From: JAKPKF01 sp964579365 | Lineage (GTDB): Bacteria > Patescibacteriota > Dojkabacteria > SC72 | Assembly: GCA_964579365.1 (NCBI GenBank) | Contig: CAZOFW010000016.1 | Coordinates: 1 to 15,306, forward strand | Length of the DNA: 15,306 nucleotides | Reading direction: 5' to 3' | Position numbers and translations under genes: made by a program | Notes under the pieces: model-generated | The model's database searches: none | Told to the model about the DNA's origin: nothing | What the model saw: only the letters and a program-made list of their open reading frames with translations | Part shown: positions 1-5,816 of the stretch, piece by piece | Numbering within the stretch: the stretch's first letter is position 1 | Layout of the letters: every line of letters starts with the position of its first letter

Positions 1-1592
1 AAGGCGAAAAAGAAAAACAGACAAATCTAGGAAAGCTAGCACCCATATATCCCGAGACTGCAGGATTAACATCCAACATGATTAGAAAGACATTAAAAAT
101 CGTCAAAGAAGACATAGCTCAAATCCTCACAGATCCCCTTTCTTCCTACACAAACACTTCGCTTCAAGAAGCACTCTTTAAAATCCACTTTCCAAAAGAT
201 TCAAATGATATATTAGTCGCAAGAGAAAGGTTGGCCTTCGATGAAATGTTGCGGATAGCTTTCAAAATTGAACAGGAGATACAAGAAAGAAGTGCACAAG
301 AGGCACTTCCAATAAAAACAAACTCCAAAGTATTGAATACATTCATAAAATCCCTCCCTTACAAATTAACAGATGACCAAAACAAATCTCTAGAAATAAT
401 ACTCCAAGAGCTTAACAACAAAACACCCATGAACAGATTACTCAATGGAGATGTCGGAAGTGGAAAAACTGTTGTAGCAGCAGGTGCAATACTTAATACT
501 ATTAAAAATGGTTTTTCAAGTATTCTCCTAGCACCAACTACAGTACTAGCTAAACAACACTACGAAACATTCAAGGAACTATTTAAAGGCTTAAGCATTC
601 CAATAGAGCTCTGTATATCTTCTGAACAAAACATTAGTGATGCAAATAACAAACTCATAATTGCTACACACTCCATCCTTTACAATAAAGAACTCCCTTC
701 AGATTTAAATCTAGTAATCATAGATGAACAACACAGATTCGGAGTAGAACAAAGGAAATATTTTCTTGAAAAGTTACCACATACTCCACACCATTTAACA
801 ATGACAGCAACTCCAATCCCAAGAAGCTTAACAGAAATTTTCTTTGGGAATATGGATGTTTCGGAAATTAGAGAAAAACCTACAAACAGAAAAGAAATTA
901 AATCCTATTACACACCCTTTGCAAAAAGAGATGACTGCTTTAATTGGATAGTAGATAAAATAAAGAAGAGTGAGATGAAAGAGCAAGCCTTCATCATATA
1001 CCCCCTCATAGAGGAAACAGAAGTCTCCGTTGCTAAAACAGTCTTAGCAAGTTTTGAAGAATTGAAAGAGAAATATTTCTCAGATATCTCAATAACATAT
1101 CTACATGGAAGGATGAAAGATACTCAGAAGAACAAAATCCTCAACGATTTCAAAAAGAAAAAATACAATGTCTTAGTATCCACCTCCGTAATAGAGGTAG
1201 GCATAGATATCCCAGATGCCACCATTATGGTAATTGAGAATGCAGAAAGATTCGGTCTAGCACAACTTCATCAATTACGAGGAAGAGTAGGAAGAAGCGA
1301 CAAACAATCCTACTGCTACGCCATTCCAGGAGTAGAGGTAGAGAAAGATTCAAAGGCCGAAGAGAGGCTTAAGTATTTTAGTAAACATAGCTCTGGTTTT
1401 GATGTAGCAGAATATGACCTACAGAGTAGGGGCCCAGGAGAGGTATATGGGATAGCACAATCTGGGATCCCTAACTTCAAAGTTGCTTCTATACACGATT
1501 TAGATACATTAAAGAAAGCAAGAAGTGTTGCAAAAAGACTGTTAAAAAGTAATAATCAAATCGAAAATATTTTAGAAAATATATTTAGATGA
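1..1592 (+). CDS. recG: ATP-dependent DNA helicase RecG, 5' end cut by window edge
   Basis: RecG is a superfamily 2 helicase that remodels stalled forks and Holliday junctions by translocating on duplex DNA. Visible motifs are Walker A GDVGSGKT (nt 447-470), the RecG-type DEQHRFGVEQR box (from nt 723), MTATPIPRSL (motif III), STSVIEVGIDIP (motif V), and QLHQLRGRVGR (motif VI, around 1264-1296). The RecG C-terminal signature RGPGEVYGIAQSG lies near 1428. The first ATG in the window is at 78, but it is not the true start. The frame stays open from nt 3 to 78 and encodes the RecG linker motif LAPIYPETAGLTS just ahead of it. About 529 residues are visible against roughly 680-700 in the family, so much of the N-terminal wedge domain lies outside. 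The gene ends with TGA inside ATGA, overlapping the next gene by 4 nt and suggesting translational coupling. Identification is secure. Confidence 0.95.
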   Translation, partial: GEKEKQTNLGKLAPIYPETAGLTSNMIRKTLKIVKEDIAQILTDPLSSYTNTSLQEALFKIHFPKDSNDILVARERLAFDEMLRIAFKIEQEIQERSAQEALPIKTNSKVLNTFIKSLPYKLTDDQNKSLEIILQELNNKTPMNRLLNGDVGSGKTVVAAGAILNTIKNGFSSILLAPTTVLAKQHYETFKELFKGLSIPIELCISSEQNISDANNKLIIATHSILYNKELPSDLNLVIIDEQHRFGVEQRKYFLEKLPHTPHHLTMTATPIPRSLTEIFFGNMDVSEIREKPTNRKEIKSYYTPFAKRDDCFNWIVDKIKKSEMKEQAFIIYPLIEETEVSVAKTVLASFEELKEKYFSDISITYLHGRMKDTQKNKILNDFKKKKYNVLVSTSVIEVGIDIPDATIMVIENAERFGLAQLHQLRGRVGRSDKQSYCYAIPGVEVEKDSKAEERLKYFSKHSSGFDVAEYDLQSRGPGEVYGIAQSGIPNFKVASIHDLDTLKKARSVAKRLLKSNNQIENILENIFR

Positions 1593-2044
1593 AAATACAT
1601 ATTGTACTAGACAATATTAGATCTGTATTTAATGTAGGTAGCATATTTAGAACTGCAGACGGAGCAGGAAGTGTAGAAAAGATATATCTCTGTGGTATGA
1701 CAACACCAATAGATAACCCAAAACTTGAGAAAACCGCTCTTGGAGCTACCGAAATGATAGCTTCCGAGCACTACGATACTACAAAAGAAGCATTAGCTGA
1801 ATTGAGAGAAAGAAATATTCCAATCTACTCTGTAGAACTAACAGATGATGCTCAAAATTTCCAAAAAGTAGAATATCCAGAAGAATTAGCACTGGTCTTT
1901 GGACATGAGAAGAATGGGGTAGATCAAGAAATTCTCCAGAAAAGTGACAAGAAAATATATATACCTATGAGAGGAAAGAAAGAATCTCTTAATGTCGCTA
2001 ATTGTGCAAGTATAATCTTGTATGAGATTACAAGAGAAAGATAA
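1589..2044 (+). CDS. TrmH/SpoU-family RNA 2'-O-methyltransferase
   Basis: A 151-residue SPOUT-class enzyme, expected to transfer a methyl group from S-adenosylmethionine to a ribose 2'-OH of tRNA or rRNA. All three family motifs are present. Motif 1 is NIRSVFNVGSIFRTADGAG (residues 9-27, with the conserved N15 and R21), motif 2 is VFGHEKNGV (103-111), and motif 3 runs from IPMRGK to SLNVANCASI (125-142). The fold's trefoil knot would be formed by motifs 2 and 3. There is no extra N-terminal RNA-binding domain of the RlmB kind, so this is the minimal form, near TrmL in length. However, motif 1 reads more like TrmH/RlmB than TrmL, so the substrate cannot be named. The start overlaps the recG stop (ATGA) and no Shine-Dalgarno is visible. 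The family is certain; the target nucleotide is unknown. Confidence 0.9.
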   Translation: MKIHIVLDNIRSVFNVGSIFRTADGAGSVEKIYLCGMTTPIDNPKLEKTALGATEMIASEHYDTTKEALAELRERNIPIYSVELTDDAQNFQKVEYPEELALVFGHEKNGVDQEILQKSDKKIYIPMRGKKESLNVANCASIILYEITRER

Positions 2045-2051
2045 TTTTTTC

Positions 2052-2060
2052 TGTTAGAAT
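2052..2060 (+). promoter_or_regulatory. Extended -10 promoter candidate ahead of surface-protein genes
   Basis: TGTTAGAAT reads as an extended -10 element (TGn followed by TAGAAT, 5 of 6 to TATAAT) in the 22-nt gap after the methyltransferase gene. The hexamer ends 6 nt before the ATG at 2067, so transcription would begin at or very near the start codon. No -35-like hexamer is visible 17 nt upstream. The idea that it drives the three genes at 2067-4902 is inference. Confidence 0.4.
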
Positions 2061-2066
2061 ATATAG

Positions 2067-2501
2067 ATGAGAATTTCAGGAAGAACAATACTGATTGGGT
2101 TAGCCACATTAATAATTGTCGGATGTAGTATCGGTTACTATTTCTTAACAGACAAAGACTCTGAAAGTTTAGGCTGGACCTCTAGTAGTTGGTTATACAA
2201 GAAATCTATATCAATTCCAAACAAGGGGTCAATGCTTATTAATAAAACCGTCTCTGTAAAACTTGATACTGCGAAATTGATTAATTCCGGGAAATTACAA
2301 CCGGACTGTGATGATCTAAGATTTTTGGACGATGACGATCAAACCTCTCTTCCATATTGGATAGAAGGAGAGTGTAATACCACAGATACCGAAGTTCTAA
2401 TTAAGATTCCATCCCTACCTCGCGATGGGAAAATAATTTACGTACTTTACGGAAATCCCACAGCACTTAACTTACAAGAGAAATTGACAATCAATGAGTA
2501 A
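2067..2501 (+). CDS. Membrane-anchored DUF2341 domain protein
   Basis: A 144-residue protein. Residues 1-28 form a basic N terminus and a hydrophobic stretch (ILIGLATLIIVGCSIGYYFL), either an uncleaved membrane anchor or a signal peptide. IVGC loosely fits a lipobox, but the hydrophobic run continues past the Cys, which favours a plain anchor. From about residue 37 the sequence matches DUF2341: W-x-YKKSISI, later DLRFLDDDD, LPYWIEGECN, then KIPSLP and the closing VLYGNPTA. DUF2341 is usually one module of much larger extracellular proteins, with a concanavalin-like or carbohydrate-binding role proposed but not settled. Here it stands alone. The stop overlaps the next gene by 8 nt (ATGAGTAA). 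A split of one larger gene is unlikely, because the next frame begins with its own signal sequence. Function unknown; surface exposure is inferred. Confidence 0.75.
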   Translation: MRISGRTILIGLATLIIVGCSIGYYFLTDKDSESLGWTSSSWLYKKSISIPNKGSMLINKTVSVKLDTAKLINSGKLQPDCDDLRFLDDDDQTSLPYWIEGECNTTDTEVLIKIPSLPRDGKIIYVLYGNPTALNLQEKLTINE

Positions 2502-3171
2502 TATTTCAAAATTAATTCAAGCAATGGAAAAAACACACCTCTTTCAATTATTAATCTTTTTAGTAATTTTTCTTTCACCTTCAGCGATTCAATCCGCAGA
2601 TTTAGATAAATATAAAGATTCTGAAACGGAATCACCATACTACGCCCCAATACTCTTTCAAGCATATGGACAGAAAATTAATGGAGCTACAGAAGAGATT
2701 CAATTTACTGTTACATCTGTATCTGTAAATAACGAAATTGTAGAAATTACAGAAAACAAGGACATTTACGTTGCAAAAGATGACGCTGTCAGAATAGCCG
2801 GAAAAGCCGAACCCAAAAGTAACGTAACTGTATATTACTCTGACAAAAAAATAACCGTAACTACACGTGAGAATGGAGATTGGATTGTTCTTTTCAGTAT
2901 AACAAATATGAATGAGGGCAAATATCCTGTAACTGCTCAATTAGAAAATACAAAAAAAACAACTCCATTGATTACTTTAGTCGTTGGGACAGGGAAAAAA
3001 GTAATCCAACCAATCCTAGATACTGGAGTATCTCAAAAAAGTTCCTTTTTCGAGAACAAAGGTGAATATATTGCCTTTATCTTTGTAATATTATTTGCCA
3101 CAGCTTTGGGTTGGTTTCTTGGTTCATACAGCGAAAAGAAGAAACTAAATAAAAACAACAGGAATAAATAA
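2494..3171 (+). CDS. Exported Ig-like domain protein with C-terminal membrane anchor
   Basis: A 225-residue protein with no name I recognise. Residues 1-35 look like a signal peptide (hydrophobic FQLLIFLVIFLSPSA followed by IQSA, a plausible cleavage site). A bacterial Ig-like fold follows at about residues 90-160: VRIAGKAEPKSNVTVYYSD, then GDWIVLFSI and GKYPVTAQL. This is the pattern of Big-type domains, with glycine and asparagine turns between strands. Residues about 190-215 (YIAFIFVILFATALGWFLG) form a transmembrane segment, followed by a Lys-rich tail (SEKKKLNKNN). That predicts type I topology with the Ig domain outside. The start overlaps the stop of the DUF2341 gene, and the next gene begins 3 nt after the stop, so the three probably share one transcript. 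A structural or scaffold role at the cell surface is inference. Confidence 0.75.
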   Translation: MSNISKLIQAMEKTHLFQLLIFLVIFLSPSAIQSADLDKYKDSETESPYYAPILFQAYGQKINGATEEIQFTVTSVSVNNEIVEITENKDIYVAKDDAVRIAGKAEPKSNVTVYYSDKKITVTTRENGDWIVLFSITNMNEGKYPVTAQLENTKKTTPLITLVVGTGKKVIQPILDTGVSQKSSFFENKGEYIAFIFVILFATALGWFLGSYSEKKKLNKNNRNK

Positions 3172-3174
3172 GTA

Positions 3175-4902
3175 ATGTTGAATATCATTATTAATAAAAA
3201 ACAACAGCTATATATATTGATATCAAATATCGTTCTTCTTTCCTTCTTTGGATTTTTGTCTACAACACCATTAAAAAATGTAACTGCATGTTCAGGGACC
3301 TGCCCTGATCAATGTTATTCTCACAATCTTTGTGGCTGTACGGGCCCAGGGGGATGTGTATTTAGAGCTACCTGCTATAGTGGTGAGTTTCAGTGTGGTT
3401 CAGATATGTGCTGCGATAACTGTGATGATTCTTGTGGTACATGTACATGTACTCCTCCCGCTTGCCCTAGCGGTTACAGTACAACCAATACTGGATGTTC
3501 AACTACAACCACAGAATGTACTAAATATTATCAAGACTCTTGCTGTGGATCATGTGGCACAGATACAAGGACATGTTGGTTGTTAAAATATACACTCACT
3601 TATACACCAGGAAGTAATGGCTCAATAACTGGAACAAGTCCTCAATCAATATGTCGAAATAGTAGTGGTACTGCCGTTACTGCAGTGCCAGATTCAGGAT
3701 ACGGTTTTGTGAATTGGAGCGATAGTTCCACATCTAATCCAAGAACTGATACAAGTGTTACAGCAGATATTTCAGTGACCGCAAGTTTTACACTTTTGAA
3801 TGAAGCACCAACAGCACCAACATCTTTGTTAACAGAAGGAGCAACAAATCCAACGGGAGTAGGAGATACAACACCGGAATTCAGTGCAATCTTCAATGAC
3901 CCCAATACAGGAGATACTGGTGATTACTATCAAATACAGGTCAATACAGCATCAGATTTCTCTGGGACATCTATGTGGGATAGTTCACTTACAGCAATGA
4001 CACCGACAGCAATTGGTGCAAGAAGCCCAGACATATCTTACGCTGGTACTACGCTTACATTAAACGGAACAATATATTACTGGAGAATTAGATTTGCAGA
4101 TAACAGTGCAGCTACAGGTGCATGGTCTTCTGTTGCTAACTTCACAATGAATACTGTACCAACAGCACCAACATCTCTACTAACAGAGGGAGTAACTAAT
4201 CCATATACCGTTATGGATACAACTCCAGAATTTAGCGCAATATTCAACGATCCAAATACGGGAGATACTGGTGTACATTACCAAATACAAGTTAATACAG
4301 CAGAGGATTTCTCTGGGACATCTATGTGGGATAGTACATTGACATCAATGACTGCCACAGCAATTGGTGCTAGAAGTCCAGATATATCCTACGCTGGCAC
4401 AACTCTTACACTAAACGGTACTACATACTACTGGAGAATTAAATTCGCAGATAACAATGGCGCCACAAGTCCATGGTCCTCAACTGCAAATTTCTTAATG
4501 CAAGGTCCGCCATTTGCTCCAACAGCTCTGTTAACCAATGGTGCAACCAATCCAACAAGAATATCTGGTTTTACCCCCTATTTTTCAGCAATGCATGCAG
4601 ATCCTAATGAAGACGATGCGAACTACTATGAAATAGAGGTCAATACTAACAATACATTTACAGGAACTGTTATGTGGGATTCTGGTCAACAAGCTACATC
4701 AATAGCTCATGGATATAGAAGTGAAAATATCACATATGCTGGAACTCCATTAACAAACGAGAACATAACATATTACTGGAGAATTAGATTCTGGGACACG
4801 GCTGATCTTGAAGGAGCTTGGTCTGCCACAGCCCAATTCTCTTCCCTACAAACATCGTTTCAAATAGAAGGATTACAGTTTGGAGGCGTCAAAATCGATT
4901 AA
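3175..4902 (+). CDS. Secreted cysteine-rich protein with InlB-like module and three FN3-like repeats
   Basis: A 575-residue modular surface protein. Residues 1-38 carry a hydrophobic signal segment (LYILISNIVLLSFFGFL). Residues 39-134 hold 21 cysteines, including CC pairs and CxC spacings, which suggests a disulfide-bonded or metal-binding knot. Residues 139-207 resemble a divergent InlB B-repeat (LTYTPGSNGSITG through GYGFVNWSD to VTASF). Three repeats of 117 residues start at 213, 330 and 447. Each has APT, TPEFSAIFNDP (YFSAMHADP in the third), YxIxVNT, MWDS, YAGTxLT and YYWRIRF, an FN3-like beta-sandwich pattern common in CPR surface proteins. The end, SFQIEGLQFGGVKID, has no transmembrane anchor or LPXTG motif, so attachment is unclear. 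AGGA at 3160-3163 is the nearest thing to a ribosome binding site. An adhesion or surface-layer role is inference; the domain layout is seen directly. Confidence 0.8.
   Translation: MLNIIINKKQQLYILISNIVLLSFFGFLSTTPLKNVTACSGTCPDQCYSHNLCGCTGPGGCVFRATCYSGEFQCGSDMCCDNCDDSCGTCTCTPPACPSGYSTTNTGCSTTTTECTKYYQDSCCGSCGTDTRTCWLLKYTLTYTPGSNGSITGTSPQSICRNSSGTAVTAVPDSGYGFVNWSDSSTSNPRTDTSVTADISVTASFTLLNEAPTAPTSLLTEGATNPTGVGDTTPEFSAIFNDPNTGDTGDYYQIQVNTASDFSGTSMWDSSLTAMTPTAIGARSPDISYAGTTLTLNGTIYYWRIRFADNSAATGAWSSVANFTMNTVPTAPTSLLTEGVTNPYTVMDTTPEFSAIFNDPNTGDTGVHYQIQVNTAEDFSGTSMWDSTLTSMTATAIGARSPDISYAGTTLTLNGTTYYWRIKFADNNGATSPWSSTANFLMQGPPFAPTALLTNGATNPTRISGFTPYFSAMHADPNEDDANYYEIEVNTNNTFTGTVMWDSGQQATSIAHGYRSENITYAGTPLTNENITYYWRIRFWDTADLEGAWSATAQFSSLQTSFQIEGLQFGGVKID
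3811..4860 (+). repeat. Three in-frame 351-nt tandem repeats (117-residue FN3-like modules)
   Basis: Units begin at 3811, 4162 and 4513, an exact period of 351 nt, all inside the cysteine-rich surface protein gene. Units 1 and 2 are nearly identical in protein: DTTPEFSAIFNDPNTGDTG and ARSPDISYAGTTLTLNGT occur in both. Their DNA differs at many third positions. Unit 3 is clearly more diverged (YFSAMHADPNEDD in the matching place). Confidence 0.9.
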
Positions 4903-4908
4903 TTGTAG

Positions 4909-4914
4909 TATAAT
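4909..4914 (+). promoter_or_regulatory. Consensus TATAAT -10 box 6 nt before the rsmD ATG
   Basis: A perfect TATAAT at 4909-4914 is followed by ACCCGC and then the ATG at 4921. The usual distance from the -10 box to the first transcribed base would place +1 at about the A of the ATG, which implies a leaderless mRNA. The sequence 17 nt upstream does not resemble TTGACA. It sits just after the stop of the surface-protein gene (4902), in an 18-nt gap. Confidence 0.5.
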
Positions 4915-4920
4915 ACCCGC

Positions 4921-5667
4921 ATGAGTTTAAAAATTGAATCATTCAAAAAATTAAGAAAAGACAAAAGAAAATGGAAGGTTGACACTCCAGAAGAATTTGA
5001 GGAGAGAGAAGATAGCTTCCTTAAAAAACGCTTAATGAGTAAAGAACCCACCATTGATACCTTTGTTAGAATATCTGGAGGGAAAGCAAAAAACTTCAAA
5101 CTTGAAATTCCAAAAACGACAAGACCACTTACAGACAGAATGAAAATAAAAATCTTTGACATTCTAAGAGAAGACATTGTTAAGAAAGATATCCTTGACC
5201 TCTACGCAGGAGCAGGATCTTTTGGACTAGAAGCACTCTCCAGGGGTGCAAAATCAGCAACATTTGTAGATGCATCTAGAAATGCATACTTTGTACTTCA
5301 AAAGAATATCGCCCATACTGGATACCTACCTGAAACAGAAATAATCAAATCAAAAACAGAGGATTATCTTTTCAAGCAAACAAACCAGAAAAAACTACCC
5401 AAATTCGACATCATTTTCATGGATCCTCCTTACAAACTGTTTAATACAAAAAATGTCTTCAAGATGGAGAGAGTTATGAACATGGCAGCACTCCTAATTA
5501 CCGGTATTCAAAATCCAAAAACAAATCATTTTAAAGGAGCCCTAATAGTTAAACATCCACGAAGATATCCAATTGAGAAATTAGCAATCGCAGGAATGAA
5601 AAAGCTCGAAACTTATGAGATAGGATTAAATTGTATATCAATATATATCGTTGATACTAAAAGATAA
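4921..5667 (+). CDS. rsmD: RsmD-like 16S rRNA (guanine-N2) methyltransferase
   Basis: A 248-residue class I SAM-dependent methyltransferase. In the RsmD family the enzyme makes m2G966 of 16S rRNA (E. coli numbering) on the assembling 30S subunit. The core begins near residue 49 (VRISGGKAKNFKLEIP, the usual RIIxGKxKGRxLxxP start), then TRPLTDRMKIKIFDIL. Motif I is DLYAGAGSFGLEALSRGA at residues 93-110, and the catalytic motif DPPY is at 168-171. KHPRRYP lies near the end. Family members are about 180-200 residues, so the first 48 residues (very rich in Lys, Arg and Glu) are an extension that might bind RNA. Another ATG at codon 39 would shorten it, but the TATAAT box fits the start chosen here. 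Target assignment rests on family similarity only. Confidence 0.85.
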   Translation: MSLKIESFKKLRKDKRKWKVDTPEEFEEREDSFLKKRLMSKEPTIDTFVRISGGKAKNFKLEIPKTTRPLTDRMKIKIFDILREDIVKKDILDLYAGAGSFGLEALSRGAKSATFVDASRNAYFVLQKNIAHTGYLPETEIIKSKTEDYLFKQTNQKKLPKFDIIFMDPPYKLFNTKNVFKMERVMNMAALLITGIQNPKTNHFKGALIVKHPRRYPIEKLAIAGMKKLETYEIGLNCISIYIVDTKR

Positions 5668-5696
5668 TTGCAAAAACAGTAAGAAAAATATAGAAT
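5668..5696 (+). promoter_or_regulatory. Sigma70-type promoter candidate for thrS and downstream genes
   Basis: TTGCAA (5668-5673, 4 of 6 to TTGACA), a spacer of exactly 17 nt, and TAGAAT (5691-5696, 5 of 6 to TATAAT) begin right after the rsmD stop. Transcription would start near 5703, leaving a leader of about 114 nt before thrS. Chance matches are easy in such AT-rich DNA, so confidence is moderate. Confidence 0.45.
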
Positions 5697-5816
5697 TAGA
5701 AAAATGTATAACAAAACAGGTCTGTACAAAGAAAAAATCTGTAAAACAGTTTTTACAACACAACTCTTTTTTTAATGAGGCTTTTCCCTTAAATATAAAC
5801 TTTTAGTTTTAAATAT
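5697..5816 (+). promoter_or_regulatory. thrS leader with possible weak hairpin and short inverted repeats
   Basis: The longest gene-free stretch of known sequence in the window. It holds ACAG at 5716-5719 and CTGT at 5722-5725, then a second pair CTGT (5739-5742) / ACAG (5746-5749) with an AAA loop. The second pair is extended by four A-U pairs after one mismatch (5734-5754). The stem is weak, and a T7 run at 5767-5773 lies 12 nt beyond it, so it could be a poor terminator for rsmD or part of a leader switch. I see no T-box consensus and no open frame with Thr codons. Mostly unexplained AT-rich DNA. Confidence 0.25.

Noticed and set aside
78..80. ATG as the start of recG
   Set aside because: The frame is open to the left edge and encodes the RecG-typical LAPIYPETAGLTS before this Met, so the gene begins outside the window.
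2494..2501. Frameshift splitting one gene into the DUF2341 and Ig-like genes
   Set aside because: The second gene begins with a full signal peptide of its own, so two proteins are more likely than one broken one.
3332..3586. 84-residue open frame overlapping the Cys-rich segment
   Set aside because: It is a shifted-frame shadow caused by the repeated TGT/TGC codons; it has no start context and no domain.
3811..4860. CRISPR array or mobile repeat
   Set aside because: The 351-nt repeats are in frame within one gene and encode protein modules, with no spacers.
5697..5816. T-box riboswitch in the thrS leader
   Set aside because: No TGGNACC-type T-box sequence and no strong antiterminator/terminator pair are visible.
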